Source: Yimella sp. cx-51
Lineage (GTDB): Bacteria; Actinomycetota; Actinomycetes; Actinomycetales; Dermatophilaceae
Direction of reading: 5' to 3'
Assembly (NCBI RefSeq): GCF_017654605.1
Contig: NZ_CP072113.1
Span: forward strand, 2,108,001 to 2,172,000
Length of the DNA stretch: 64,000 nt
Shown here: positions 1 through 8,811 of the stretch, in pieces
How positions within the stretch are numbered: the first letter of the stretch is position 1
Layout of the letters: each line of letters begins with the position of its first letter
Position numbers and translations under genes: made by a program
The notes under the pieces: generated by a model
Database searches by the model: none
Seen by the model: only the letters and a program-made list of their open reading frames with translations
Told to the model about the DNA's origin: nothing

Positions 1-807
1 ACGGATCTTGAGGATGAACAGGCTCATGACGGGGACGACGTATCCGACCCAGGCCACGGCTTCGAGCCAGGTGGTGACCGGGGAGAAGTTGAACGTGCCC
101 TTGAGCAGGGTGCCCAACACCGAGGTCGGGCGAATGGTGCCGCTGACGTCGAAGGCGATGGAGTTGAGTCCGGGCAGGATGCCCGCTTCCTGAAGGTCGT
201 GGACGCCGTAGGACAACACTCCCGCGGCGACCAGGATCAGCAGTCCGCCGGTCCACATGAAGAACTTGCTGAGGTTGAGCTTGAGCGTGCCGCGATACAT
301 GAAGTAGCCCATGACGACGGCGGTGAGCAGACCCAGGAGTGCACCGATCAGGGGGTCCGTGGTGGAGCCGTTCTCGGTGCGCGCGGCCTGGGTGGCTGCC
401 CAGATGAACAGCGCTGTTTCCAGGCCCTCACGGCCGACGGCGAGCATCGCGACGAGCACCAGGCTCGCTTTGCGGGCGTCGGCTGCCCGGTCGACGGCAC
501 TCTTGAGCTCCGCAGAAAGTCCGCGGGCCGAGCGAGCCATCCAGAAGATCATCCACGTGACGAAACCGACCGCGATGATCGACAGGGCTCCGCCGATGGC
601 TTCTTGGGCTTCGAAGGACAGACCGCGGGGACCGAAGGTCAGTGCAGCGCCGAAAGCCAACGAGATTCCGATGGCAACGGCGACCCCGGCCCAGATGCGC
701 GGCAGCAGGTGTCGCCGCTGCGACTTGACCAGATAGGCGACCAGGATGACGACGACGAGAGTCGCCTCCAACCCCTCCCGCAGTCCGATGAGGTAGTTGC
801 TCAGCAT
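1..807 (-). CDS. efeU: FTR1/EfeU-family iron permease (C-terminus cut by window edge)
   Basis: Polytopic membrane permease for high-affinity iron uptake. The reading frame starts at ATG 807 and is still open at base 1, giving 269 residues; the family is about 280 long, so only a short C-terminal piece is missing. Two copies of the family signature REGLE are visible, near residues 10-14 (first membrane helix) and 125-129 (fourth helix); their Glu/Arg residues carry iron in characterised FTR1/EfeU proteins. About seven hydrophobic helices are present. A GGGAAAGG stretch lies just before the start. An iron-regulator-like palindrome sits 14 bp upstream of the start codon, so iron repression is likely. 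EfeO and EfeB partners, if present, would lie left of the window. Confidence 0.9.
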   Translation of the reverse strand, partial: MLSNYLIGLREGLEATLVVVILVAYLVKSQRRHLLPRIWAGVAVAIGISLAFGAALTFGPRGLSFEAQEAIGGALSIIAVGFVTWMIFWMARSARGLSAELKSAVDRAADARKASLVLVAMLAVGREGLETALFIWAATQAARTENGSTTDPLIGALLGLLTAVVMGYFMYRGTLKLNLSKFFMWTGGLLILVAAGVLSYGVHDLQEAGILPGLNSIAFDVSGTIRPTSVLGTLLKGTFNFSPVTTWLEAVAWVGYVVPVMSLFILKIR

Positions 808-821
808 CAGCTGTGCCTTTC

Positions 822-856
822 CCGCTCACTAAGGCAAGGGTTGCCTTAGTGAGCGG
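822..856. promoter_or_regulatory. DtxR/IdeR-like iron box upstream of efeU
   Basis: Perfect inverted repeat: 16-bp arms at 822-837 and 841-856 around a GGG centre. The central 19 bp (830-848, TAAGGCAAGGGTTGCCTTA) match the DtxR/IdeR iron-box consensus TWAGGTTAGSCTAACCTWA at 14 of 19 positions, including all outer TWAGG/CCTWA bases. It lies directly before an iron permease, which supports an operator rather than a terminator. The arms extend beyond the usual 19-bp core, so two overlapping repressor dimers are possible (inference). Confidence 0.8.
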
Positions 857-895
857 AGGTTATTGCACCTCGCCCGATGCGGCAAAATCGACCGG

Positions 896-972
<77 letters not shown>

Positions 973-996
973 TACGGCGCACCAGTGTAGAACCTG

Positions 997-2220
997 TCAG
1001 ACCTGGTGCCGAGCGGGCTGATTCGCCCGGTTGTTCGCCGTGCCCGTCCAGTCGTAGTAGCGGTACAGCGGGGTGTCGAGGAAGGGCCTGCGCAGCATCC
1101 ACATCGCGGCAAGCATGCGATGTTCACGTTCCTGCAGTGCGGCGCTGCGATCACCACGCACCAATCGGGCACGCAGCATCGCCAGTTCGCTGGAGATGTC
1201 CTGGAACTGCACCATTTGCTTCAACAAGGGCGCTCCGCCGTGGGCCTTGGCCCACGCCCGGGCGTAGCGACGTTCTTTCATCGAGGCGAGCATGCGCACC
1301 TCCGCCGGCGACAACCACCCTGTGTCGATGTAGCCCGAGAGCTCCTGGCCGATCTTGGCCGCCTCGCGTCGTCGGGCCGTCCACAGCAGAGCCAGGAATC
1401 CACAGAACAATGGCACCTGCACCAGGACGTAGGTCAGCAACCAACCTTCTTGGGCCAGCACCGCGAGCGCATTCCAGCCGGTGTGCAGCACCACCGCGCA
1501 GACCCATCCGATGATCGGTGGCAGCGTGCGCATTAGCAATCCGCGCGAGGTGGCAGCGATACCGATCCCGATGCCGGTGCAGATCGTGAACATCGGGTGG
1601 GCGAACGGACTCATCAGCACCCGGACGACGAAGGTGCCGAGCAGGCCCTCCTCACCCGATTCGGCGTAACCACCGGCGAGATACACGATGTCCTCGACGA
1701 ACGCGAAGCCTGCAGCGCAGAGTCCGGCGTAGACCATGCCGTCGACGATCCCGTCGATCTCCTTGCGCCGGAAGACCAGCAGCAGCACCAGCACCAGACC
1801 CTTGACGGTCTCCTCCACCGGCGGTGCCACCAGCACGGCGACGGTGGGGTCGTTCTGCCCCGTCACCCCGATCAGGTAGCCGCCGAGGTCGTTGAAGAAG
1901 GCCGCGAGGACGGTCGCGACGACGGCTCCCCAGAGGAATGCGAAGAGCAGCATGCCGGGTGGTTCGGGTTCGAAACGGTCGAGCCACAGGAACACCGGGA
2001 CGACGATGCCCAGGACGACGCTCGCCGATGCCAGACCCAGAACCGTTGCGGTGAGACCGGACTGGGCCCGCACCGCGCCGAGCATGATCGCGGCGAACAA
2101 GCCGAAGAGTACCGCCGCGCCACCCCAACTCAGGATGCGTCGCAGGAGGGGACGCCTGCCGTTCAGCGCAGCCAGTTCAGCGCGCGACAAGGTCTGCACC
2201 AGATCCGGTTTTCCTCCCAT
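997..2220 (-). CDS. PrsW-family intramembrane metalloprotease
   Basis: 407-residue polytopic membrane protein of the PrsW/CAAX-protease-like superfamily. The family catalytic motifs are visible in order: EETVK (E136, E137, K140), FVED (E176), AHPM (H208) and a later HTGWN (H246). In Bacillus, PrsW cleaves an anti-sigma factor; here the substrate is unknown and no anti-sigma gene adjoins. After about 300 residues of helices there is a soluble basic tail. ATG 2220 has no clear shine-dalgarno, but a TAGGGT -10 box ends 8 nt upstream, suggesting a leaderless or near-leaderless mRNA. Divergent from orn. Confidence 0.85.
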   Translation of the reverse strand: MGGKPDLVQTLSRAELAALNGRRPLLRRILSWGGAAVLFGLFAAIMLGAVRAQSGLTATVLGLASASVVLGIVVPVFLWLDRFEPEPPGMLLFAFLWGAVVATVLAAFFNDLGGYLIGVTGQNDPTVAVLVAPPVEETVKGLVLVLLLVFRRKEIDGIVDGMVYAGLCAAGFAFVEDIVYLAGGYAESGEEGLLGTFVVRVLMSPFAHPMFTICTGIGIGIAATSRGLLMRTLPPIIGWVCAVVLHTGWNALAVLAQEGWLLTYVLVQVPLFCGFLALLWTARRREAAKIGQELSGYIDTGWLSPAEVRMLASMKERRYARAWAKAHGGAPLLKQMVQFQDISSELAMLRARLVRGDRSAALQEREHRMLAAMWMLRRPFLDTPLYRYYDWTGTANNRANQPARHQV

Positions 2221-2228
2221 GAACGCTG

Positions 2229-2264
2229 ACCCTACCGACGATCGCGCGACCCGAGCCCTAGGGT
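2229..2264. promoter_or_regulatory. divergent -10 boxes of prsW-like gene and orn
   Basis: Each gene has a TAGGGT hexamer just upstream: minus strand at 2229-2234 (8 nt before ATG 2220) and plus strand at 2259-2264 (6 nt before GTG 2271). The spacing puts +1 at or next to each start codon. No convincing -35 boxes were seen. Confidence 0.55.
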
Positions 2265-2270
2265 GAACGG

Positions 2271-2888
2271 GTGAGTGAGGACAAGGCCAAGACCGACCGC
2301 ATCATCTGGATCGACTGCGAAATGACCGGGCTCGACCTGGACAACGACGCACTGATCGAGGTGGCCGTATTGGTCACCGACTTCGACCTGAACCAGTTGG
2401 GCGAGGGGGTCGACGTGCTGATCAAGCCCGAGCCGGCTGCGCTGGAGCAGATGAACGATTTCGTCCGTGACATGCACACGCGCAGCGGTCTGTTGGATGA
2501 ACTCGAGCACGGGTTGACGATGGCCGAAGCCGAAGAGCGGGTCCTGGCCTACCTGCGCGAGTACGCGCCCGAAGTGGGCAAGTGGCCGCTGGGCGGTAAC
2601 TCCGTGGGCACGGACAAGGCCTTCCTGGCCCGCGACATGCCCGGGCTCACCGAGCACCTGCACTACCGCATCATCGACGTCTCCTCGATCAAGGAGTTGT
2701 CGCGCCGCTGGTACCCGCGGGTGTACTTCTCAGCCCCGAAGAAGGACGGCGGCCACCGGGCGCTGGCAGACATCACCGAGTCGATCGCCGAACTGCGCTA
2801 CTACCGCGAGGCGGTGTTCGTCGACCAGCCCGGCCCCGACTCCAAGGCCGCTCGCGAGATCGCCCGCAAGCACACCGTTTCGCCCTGA
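2271..2888 (+). CDS. orn: oligoribonuclease (3'-5' exoribonuclease, DEDDh)
   Basis: 205 residues, usual family length. Degrades 2-5 nt RNA fragments and pGpG to mononucleotides in the cytosol. DEDDh catalytic residues are visible: D15 and E17 in [10 protein letters not shown]115 in [11 protein letters not shown]162 and D167 in GHRALADI, plus the HYRIIDVSS segment that shapes the short-substrate pocket. Starts at GTG with TAGGGT 6 nt upstream, so the mRNA is probably leaderless. Confidence 0.97.
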   Translation: MSEDKAKTDRIIWIDCEMTGLDLDNDALIEVAVLVTDFDLNQLGEGVDVLIKPEPAALEQMNDFVRDMHTRSGLLDELEHGLTMAEAEERVLAYLREYAPEVGKWPLGGNSVGTDKAFLARDMPGLTEHLHYRIIDVSSIKELSRRWYPRVYFSAPKKDGGHRALADITESIAELRYYREAVFVDQPGPDSKAAREIARKHTVSP

Positions 2889-2972
2889 ACCACCCCCGAA
2901 TCGGGGGTGGTCATGAGCACCCCTTCACAGCAGGTAAGCTTGTCCGCGCTGCCTTCGGCTGAAGGTGGTCAT

Positions 2973-3049
2973 GGTGGGTGTAGCTCAGCTGGTAGAGCAC
3001 CGCGTTGTGGTCGCGGTGGTCGCGGGTTCAAGTCCCGTCACTCACCCCA
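2973..3049 (+). tRNA. tRNA-His (anticodon GTG)
   Basis: Cloverleaf with acceptor GTGGGTG/CACTCAC, anticodon GTG in stem CGCG/CGCG, T loop TTCAAGT, encoded CCA at 3047-3049, and the extra 5' G-1 (2973) opposite C73 that is typical of tRNA-His. Confidence 0.97.
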
Positions 3050-3050
3050 T

Positions 3051-3089
3051 GCGAAAGGCCCCGGCGAGAATCTCGCCGGGGCCTTTCGC
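3051..3089. terminator. bidirectional terminator between tRNA-His and brkB-like gene
   Basis: Near-perfect hairpin, arms 3051-3069 and 3071-3089 (GCGAAAGGCCCCGGCGAGA and complement), immediately after the tRNA and 13 bp before the stop of the convergent gene. A-rich/T-rich flanks on both arms fit action in both directions. Confidence 0.85.
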
Positions 3090-3102
3090 GTAGCGCTACT
3101 TC

Positions 3103-4827
3103 TCAGAGTCCGCGGGCCGCGTACCAGTCGTTGCGGCGCCGCTCGCGCTCCGCCTCGATCTCCCGCTCCAGTGCGCTGGGCTCCGCCGGTGCGGTCGCCG
3201 GGCCCTCATGCGTGCCGGTCATGAAGCTCTTGGTCTGCGCCGTCGGTTCCGACTGCGCACCCTTCGGCTCAGGACGCCTGGCGGCGGCAACCTTCGCCGA
3301 CTGCTCGGCGTGGTAGGCCTTGCGGCGTGCGTCCCGCTCCGCCAGCAGGGCGTCCCGCTCGGCCGACGGCTTCGGAGCGAACTGGGCGCGCACGGCGGCC
3401 ACCTGCTCCCAGCGCTGGTCGAGGGTGATCGCTTCTTCGCGAGCCTTCTCCTCCTTGGCAGCCTTGGCCTCAGCAGCTGCCCGAGCCTTCTGCTCCTTGG
3501 CCTGCTTGGCGGCCTCGCGGTCGCGAACCTTGCGCTCCCGGGCCGCGCGGATCAACGCGTCCTGCTTGCGCTGCTCGCGGTCGGCCTCGATCGCCGCTGC
3601 GGTCGCGGAGGCATCGTTGTCGCTCGGAGCACCCGCCACCGTGCGGGCCTCGCTGGCATTGATCCGTGCGGGCTCGCGCAGCACCGGCGCCGATCCGTTG
3701 CCGGTGCGCCCGTGCGAGGACGGGCCCATCGCCTGCCCGAATTCACGTGCCGTGCTGTTGTGCCCACCGGTGACCCGAGCGAGGGCGTCGGTGGACGGGG
3801 TGGACTTCATGCGAAGGTCGATCGCCTCGGCGACGAGCTTCTCGTCCTTCTCGGTCTTCTTCTCGATGCCGTTCTCGTCGCGAGCCGGCAGCAGGATCAG
3901 CCGCTCGGCCGGCAGACCCGACTTCAACTGGCGGGTGCGCAGCAGTTCGGCGTCCAACTCGGCACCGAAAAGCATGGCGACGTTGGTGATCCACAGCCAC
4001 AGCAGGAAGATGATCACGCCGGCGAACGCGCCATAGGTCTTCTGGTAGCTGGCACCGGCGGTGATGCCGATGTAGGTCACGAGCGCCAGCGAAGCCAGCA
4101 CCCAGACCAGGAAGCCGACCATCGCACCGGAGGTGAGCAGCGAGCGCTCACGGCGCACATTCGGGGTCGACTGGTAAAGCATCGTGATGATCGCGATCAC
4201 GATCATCGCCACGACCGGCCACTTGGCGATGTCCCACACCTGCACGGCGGTGTCACCGAGACCGATCGTGCTTCCGACCTCCTTGGCAACCGGACCGCTC
4301 AGCACGAGCGAGGCCATCACCATGATGATCAGCAGCACCTCGATGGCGGTGATCAGCAACAGCGTGCCCTTGAGCTTGACGAACGAACGCCCTTCCTCGA
4401 CCGCGTAGATGCGGTTGAGTGCGCGTCCGAAGGCGCCGACGTATCCGGAGGCCGACCACAGCGCACCACCGATACCGATGATCAGCGCGAGTCCTCCACC
4501 GGGTGCAGCCTGCACGTTGTCGATGAACGTGGTGATCGTCGACAGCTCCGACGGCTCCTTGCCGATGATGCGGCCGATCGACTCGACCAGGCTGGTGGTG
4601 GTCTCCTTGCCGCTACCGAAGATGTTGAGCAGCGAGATCACCGCGATCAGCCCGGGGAACAGGGACTGGACGGAGTAGTAGGTCAGCGACGCAGCGACGT
4701 CCGTGCACTGGTCCTGGGAGAACTTCGCGCGGGCGCGCTTGAACGCGACCTTGTAGTCAGGCTTGGCCGGAGATTCCGGCACCTCGTCGAACGGACGATC
4801 GACTACCTCGTCATAGAGCACGGTCAT
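3103..4827 (-). CDS. YihY/BrkB-family membrane protein with long charged tail
   Basis: 574 residues from ATG 4827 (AAAGG 12 nt upstream; an upstream in-frame extension to 4980 would run into the tRNA-Lys and is rejected). Residues about 40-330 hold the six-helix YihY/BrkB region, beginning TYYSVQSLFPGLIAV, of unknown biochemical function. The C-terminal about 230 residues are a low-complexity Ala/Glu/Lys/Arg-rich stretch predicted to be helical coiled coil, longer than in typical family members. Convergent with tRNA-His. Confidence 0.85.
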   Translation of the reverse strand: MTVLYDEVVDRPFDEVPESPAKPDYKVAFKRARAKFSQDQCTDVAASLTYYSVQSLFPGLIAVISLLNIFGSGKETTTSLVESIGRIIGKEPSELSTITTFIDNVQAAPGGGLALIIGIGGALWSASGYVGAFGRALNRIYAVEEGRSFVKLKGTLLLITAIEVLLIIMVMASLVLSGPVAKEVGSTIGLGDTAVQVWDIAKWPVVAMIVIAIITMLYQSTPNVRRERSLLTSGAMVGFLVWVLASLALVTYIGITAGASYQKTYGAFAGVIIFLLWLWITNVAMLFGAELDAELLRTRQLKSGLPAERLILLPARDENGIEKKTEKDEKLVAEAIDLRMKSTPSTDALARVTGGHNSTAREFGQAMGPSSHGRTGNGSAPVLREPARINASEARTVAGAPSDNDASATAAAIEADREQRKQDALIRAARERKVRDREAAKQAKEQKARAAAEAKAAKEEKAREEAITLDQRWEQVAAVRAQFAPKPSAERDALLAERDARRKAYHAEQSAKVAAARRPEPKGAQSEPTAQTKSFMTGTHEGPATAPAEPSALEREIEAERERRRNDWYAARGL

Positions 4828-4973
4828 GCGTGATCGCATCCTTTGCAGCAGGTATTTCTTCGGCCCTGAACCTATCCAAATCGGCTGCCCCACGGGGTGG
4901 ATGCGAGCGTCCGGCCGCCGACGAGAACTCGATTTCGCGCTGGGGCCACGCCCTGATAATGTTCTTCCTCGTT

Positions 4974-5049
<76 letters not shown>

Positions 5050-5053
5050 GACG

Positions 5054-5085
5054 AAGAGGCCGAACGCATTGTCGTTCGGCCTCTT
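5054..5085 (+). terminator. tRNA-Lys terminator
   Basis: 13-bp hairpin AAGAGGCCGAACG / CGTTCGGCCTCTT with a 6-nt loop, followed by TTCGCTTCT, 4 nt after the tRNA. Confidence 0.85.
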
Positions 5086-5158
5086 TCGCTTCTCAGGACC
5101 CCTTCCCTTGACGCCGCCAGTGTGATGCATTCCACAGCACCTGGCAGGATGGCGCAAC

Positions 5159-6196
5159 GTGCGTGCTCTTGCGAAAACACATGCCGGTCCTGGACTCAAG
5201 CTGATCGACGTCCCGGAACCAAGCGTCGGCGCTGACGAGGTGAAGATCCGGGTGCTGCGCGCCGGACTCTGCGGCACCGACCTCCACCTGGAGCAATGGG
5301 ACGAGTGGGCGGCCTCTGTCGTCCACCCACCGTTGGTGATTGGTCACGAGTTCTACGGCGAGGTGACCGAGATCGGGCCGGGCGTCACGAGCGTGCAGGT
5401 GGGCCAGCGGGTCTCCGGCGAAGGGCATGTCGTCTGCAACGAGTGCCGCAACTGCCGCGCCGGCCGCCGGCAGGTGTGCATCCGCACCAACAGCGTCGGG
5501 GTGAACCGCGACGGCGCCTTCGCCGACTACGTGGTGATCCCCGCGTCCAACGTGTGGGTACAGCCGGACGACATCGATCCCGATCTCGGCGCTGTCTTCG
5601 ATCCGCTCGGCAATGCAACGCACACCGCGTTGTCCTTCCCGATGGCCGGCGAGGACGTGCTGATCACCGGCGCCGGACCCATCGGGGTCATGGCCACCGC
5701 GATCGCCAAACACGTCGGTGCGCGCCATGTCGTGGTCACCGACGTCTCCGACAGCCGCCTCGACCTTGCCAAGGCCGCGGGCGCCGACCGAGTCGTCAAC
5801 GTCGCCCAGCAGCGCATCGCCGACACCCAACGCGATCTGGGCATGCGCGAAGGATTCGACGTCGGCCTGGAGATGTCGGGCAACCCGCAGGCGATGGCCG
5901 AGATGATCGACAACATGAATCACGGCGGGCGCATCGCGATGCTCGGCCTGCCCAAGGACGACTTCCCGGTCAACTGGGGACGCGTCATCACGCACATGCT
6001 GACCATCAAGGGCATCTACGGCCGCGAGATGTACGACACCTGGTACGCGATGAGTTCGATGCTGTCGACCTCGCCGCACCTGAAACAGGCCGTGCAGTCG
6101 GTCATCACCCACCGCTTCCCCGCGGAGCAGTGGCAGCAAGCCTTCGAAACCGCACGCTCAGGTCAGTGCGGCAAAGTGATCATGGACTGGAGCTGA
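5159..6196 (+). CDS. tdh: L-threonine 3-dehydrogenase
   Basis: 345-residue zinc-dependent medium-chain dehydrogenase oxidising L-threonine to 2-amino-3-ketobutyrate with NAD+. Catalytic zinc ligands C38, H63, E64 and structural zinc cysteines C93, C96, C99, C107 occur at the same positions as in E. coli Tdh. Rossmann motif GAGPIGV lies near residue 174. GTG start with GGCAGGA upstream. The next gene, kbl, starts 5 nt after the stop, so the two-step threonine-to-glycine pathway is an operon. Confidence 0.96.
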   Translation: MRALAKTHAGPGLKLIDVPEPSVGADEVKIRVLRAGLCGTDLHLEQWDEWAASVVHPPLVIGHEFYGEVTEIGPGVTSVQVGQRVSGEGHVVCNECRNCRAGRRQVCIRTNSVGVNRDGAFADYVVIPASNVWVQPDDIDPDLGAVFDPLGNATHTALSFPMAGEDVLITGAGPIGVMATAIAKHVGARHVVVTDVSDSRLDLAKAAGADRVVNVAQQRIADTQRDLGMREGFDVGLEMSGNPQAMAEMIDNMNHGGRIAMLGLPKDDFPVNWGRVITHMLTIKGIYGREMYDTWYAMSSMLSTSPHLKQAVQSVITHRFPAEQWQQAFETARSGQCGKVIMDWS

Positions 6197-6201
6197 GCAA
6201 T

Positions 6202-7392
6202 ATGTACGCCTTCAAGGACGAACTCGTCGAGACACTGCGCGACATCGAGGACGCGGGCCTGACCAAGCGCGAGCGCGAGCTCACCACCCCGCAGTCGTCC
6301 CACATCGCCACCACCTCCGGCGATGCCCTGAACTTCTGCGCGAACAACTATCTCGGCCTGGCCGACCATCCCGAAGTGGTCGAGGCCGCACGAGACGCGT
6401 TGCAGGAGTGGGGATTCGGCATGGCCAGCGTCCGCTTCATCTGCGGTACGCAGAGCCAGCACCGCGACCTCGAACGCGAACTCGCCGACTTCAGCGGCAC
6501 CGACGACGCCATCCTCTACTCTTCCTGCTTCGACGCCAACGGCGGCGTTTTCGAGGTGCTCTTCGAGGCGCAGGACGCGATCATCTCCGACGAGTTGAAC
6601 CACGCCTCGCTGATCGACGGCATCCGGCTGAGCAAGGCTGCCCGCTATCGCTACAAGAACGCCGACATGGATGACCTGCGGGCTCAGTTGGAGGCTGCCA
6701 AGGGCGCCCGACGCACGGTGATCGTCACCGACGGTGTCTTCTCGATGGACGGCTACTACGCGCCGCTGGAGCAGATCTGCGACCTCGCCGACGAGTACGG
6801 CGCGCTGGTGCTCGTTGACGACTCCCACGCCGTCGGTTTCGTCGGTGAACACGGACGCGGCACGCCTGAGCACTGCGGCGTGATCGACCGGGTCGACATC
6901 ATCACCGGGACGCTCGGCAAGGCGCTCGGCGGGGCATCCGGTGGCTACGTCGCCGCACCGAAGGAGATCGTCGACCTGCTGCGGCAGCGTTCACGGCCCT
7001 ACCTGTTCTCCAACGCCGTCGCTCCGTCGGTGGTCGCCGGATCACGCAAGGCGCTCGCGCTCGCGCGCTCCTCCGACGAGGGCCGCAAGCAGCTGCGGGA
7101 CAACTCCGCGCTCTTCCGGTCGCTGATGACCGACGCCGGGTTCGAACTCCTGCCCGGCTCCCACCCGATCACTGCGGTGATGTTCCCCGGTGAGGACGGC
7201 GCCCGCACGGCAGCCCAGATCGCCGACGCGATGCTGCAACGCGGGGTCTACGTGATCGCGTTCTCCTACCCGGTGGTGCCCAAAGGCAAGGCGCGCATCC
7301 GCGTGCAGTTGTCAGCCGCGCATTCCGAGCAGGACGTCCGCACGTGTGTGGACGCGTTCGTCCAGGCCCGCGCAGAGGTCGTCAAGGACTGA
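6202..7392 (+). CDS. kbl: glycine C-acetyltransferase (2-amino-3-ketobutyrate CoA ligase)
   Basis: 396-residue PLP enzyme of the alpha-oxoamine synthase family; cleaves 2-amino-3-ketobutyrate with CoA to glycine and acetyl-CoA. The PLP lysine is K240 in [14 protein letters not shown]; the DDSHAVGF motif (residues about 206-213) carries the conserved Asp/His of the cofactor site. Starts at ATG 6202, 5 nt after tdh, so probably translationally coupled. The frame is open upstream through tdh but that extension is not coding. Confidence 0.96.
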   Translation: MYAFKDELVETLRDIEDAGLTKRERELTTPQSSHIATTSGDALNFCANNYLGLADHPEVVEAARDALQEWGFGMASVRFICGTQSQHRDLERELADFSGTDDAILYSSCFDANGGVFEVLFEAQDAIISDELNHASLIDGIRLSKAARYRYKNADMDDLRAQLEAAKGARRTVIVTDGVFSMDGYYAPLEQICDLADEYGALVLVDDSHAVGFVGEHGRGTPEHCGVIDRVDIITGTLGKALGGASGGYVAAPKEIVDLLRQRSRPYLFSNAVAPSVVAGSRKALALARSSDEGRKQLRDNSALFRSLMTDAGFELLPGSHPITAVMFPGEDGARTAAQIADAMLQRGVYVIAFSYPVVPKGKARIRVQLSAAHSEQDVRTCVDAFVQARAEVVKD

Positions 7393-7408
7393 GCCGTCTG
7401 CACACGAC

Positions 7409-7448
7409 AGCGGCCGGTCTCACCTCTCAGAGGTAGAGACCGGTCGCT
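7409..7448. terminator. bidirectional terminator, kbl / GroES-like gene
   Basis: Long imperfect hairpin (AGCGGCCGGTCTCACCTCT and near-complement) between convergent genes; it overlaps the last codons of the minus-strand gene. Confidence 0.7.
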
Positions 7449-7753
7449 TCGTTGCTGACCCGTTTGGCGGCCACGGCGTGCAGGTCACGCTCACGCAGGA
7501 GGGTGTAGGTGCGTCCCTGCAGCTCGACCTCGGCCTTCTCCTCTGGGTCGTACAGCACGCGATCGCCCAGGACGACCTGCCGAACGTGCTGACCGACCGC
7601 GACGACCTCGGCCCAGCCCAATCGCTTGCCCATCGCCGCCGTGGCGGGGATGACGATGCCGCCGCCGGAGCGACGCTCTCCACTCTCGCCGTCGGTCTTC
7701 ACCAACAGGCGGTCGTGCAGCATCCGGATCGGAAGAGTCGGCTCCTCAGCCAC
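7427..7753 (-). CDS. GroES-like (Cpn10 fold) protein
   Basis: 108 residues from GTG 7753. Resembles co-chaperonin GroES: MLHDRLLVK near the start, GGGIVIPATA at the mobile-loop/beta region, VGDRVLYDP and LLRERDLHAV near the end. It is not next to groEL and looks like an actinobacterial paralogue rather than the main GroES. GTG 7753 overlaps the stop of the upstream DUF3618 gene by 8 nt, implying coupling; ATG 7723 (98 residues) is the alternative start. Function in the cell is unknown. Confidence 0.75.
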   Translation of the reverse strand: MAEEPTLPIRMLHDRLLVKTDGESGERRSGGGIVIPATAAMGKRLGWAEVVAVGQHVRQVVLGDRVLYDPEEKAEVELQGRTYTLLRERDLHAVAAKRVSNEATGLYL

Positions 7754-8018
7754 GCGCGCGGCGGATGAGCCCCAGCGCGAGCAGCACTGCACCAAGACCG
7801 CCCACCGCGATGCCGAGCTTGTCGCCGGCAACATCGCCTTCGGGGGTGCGCGTGGCTTCGCTCGCCTTGAGCTTCACCGTCTCGACCTGCCGCTTGGCGA
7901 TCTCCCGCGGCTGCGCCCGGAAGGCGAGCTCGTCAATGGTGCCTGCCAGACGCTGACGGGACGCCTGGAGTTCGGCCTCGATCTCCTTGGCGCTCTTCGG
8001 TGCCGGCTTGTCGGCCAT
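7746..8018 (-). CDS. DUF3618 domain protein
   Basis: 90-residue small protein. Starts at ATG 8018 behind an AAGGAG. The N-terminal part (KSAKEIEAELQASRQRLAGT) is the DUF3618 helix found in actinobacterial membrane-associated proteins; a single hydrophobic segment (LGIAVGGLGAVLLALGLI) ends just before a basic RRARG tail, so it is probably a tail-anchored membrane protein. No molecular function is known. Operon with the GroES-like gene. Confidence 0.8.
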   Translation of the reverse strand: MADKPAPKSAKEIEAELQASRQRLAGTIDELAFRAQPREIAKRQVETVKLKASEATRTPEGDVAGDKLGIAVGGLGAVLLALGLIRRARG

Positions 8019-8094
8019 GGGGTTGCTCCTTGAGGTGTGTGGACTGCCTGAGACGATAACGCAGGAACACCCGCCAGTAGCCCAGGAGGACCTC

Positions 8095-8562
8095 ATGACC
8101 CGTCTCACCGTCGGTGAACCTGCACCAGCCTTCACCCTCACCTCGGACGAGGGCAAGCAAATCTCGCTGGACGACTACCGCGGACGGCACCTCATCATCT
8201 TCTTCTACCCGGCCGCGATGACCCCCGGGTGCACCAAGGAAGCCTGCGATTTCCGCGACAGCCTCACCGGTCTGACCGAAGCCGGTTACGACATCGTCGG
8301 CATCTCCCCCGACCCGGTCGCCAAGCTGACGAAGTTCGTGGAACAGGAGTCGCTGACCTACCCGCTGCTGTCGGACGAGGACAAGTCGACGCTGGAGGCA
8401 TATGGCGCCTACGGCGAGAAGAAGCTCTACGGCAAGACTGTCGTCGGGGTCATCCGCTCGACGATCGTCGTCGACCCCGAGGGCAAGGTCGAGCTCGCAA
8501 AGTACAACGTGAAGGCCACCGGCCACGTCGCGTCGCTCAAGAAGGCCCTCAAACTCGACTGA
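8095..8562 (+). CDS. bcp: thioredoxin-dependent peroxiredoxin (Bcp/PrxQ)
   Basis: 155-residue peroxiredoxin reducing hydroperoxides. Peroxidatic C46 and resolving C51 lie in TPGCTKEAC, the five-residue spacing of the Bcp/PrxQ class. Start ATG 8095 follows a textbook AGGAGG; the open frame upstream is not used. Divergent from the DUF3618 gene. Confidence 0.95.
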   Translation: MTRLTVGEPAPAFTLTSDEGKQISLDDYRGRHLIIFFYPAAMTPGCTKEACDFRDSLTGLTEAGYDIVGISPDPVAKLTKFVEQESLTYPLLSDEDKSTLEAYGAYGEKKLYGKTVVGVIRSTIVVDPEGKVELAKYNVKATGHVASLKKALKLD

Positions 8563-8609
8563 TCACGGTTTCGTGAGGTCGTACCGCGGCGGCTAGTCTG
8601 TCGCGGTCA

Positions 8610-8694
8610 GCGCGAGTGGCGGAATTGGCAGACGCACCAGGTTTAGGTCCTGGCGCCTTCGGGTGTGGGGGTTCGAGTCCCCCCTCGCGCACCA
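8610..8694 (+). tRNA. tRNA-Leu (anticodon TAG)
   Basis: Class II tRNA with long variable arm: acceptor GCGCGAG/CTCGCGC, anticodon stem CCAGG/CCTGG with anticodon TAG, variable arm GCGCCTTCGGGTGT, T loop TTCGAGT, discriminator A and encoded CCA. 85 nt. Confidence 0.97.
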
Positions 8695-8783
8695 CAAACG
8701 CGGCCTCTGTTCGCAGACGCGCTAGTTGCAACTGCCGCGTGTGCGAACAGGGGCCGCATTTGCTGCTGGAACCGCCGCGTTTG
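8695..8783. repeat. 89-bp structured intergenic repeat, copy A
   Basis: Begins immediately after the tRNA-Leu CCA. Box CAAACGCGGCC at the left pairs with GGGGCCGCATTTG in the middle to make a roughly 20-bp stem (TGTTCGCA with TGCGAACA inside), with an inner AGTTGCAACT palindrome, and a third box CCGCGTTTG at the right end. The same 89-bp layout recurs at 60743-60831. It lies between convergent transcription units, so it may also end transcription. Confidence 0.8.
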
Positions 8784-8811
8784 TCTCAGGGTGCTCCCCA
8801 GCCGGGCGGTC

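Noticed and set aside
3208-4833. 541-codon open frame on the plus strand
   Set aside because: Antisense to the BrkB-like gene; no start signal or recognisable domain.
5296-6201. Upstream in-frame extension of kbl
   Set aside because: It overlaps tdh in another frame; Arg/Pro-rich shadow. ATG 6202 is the natural start.
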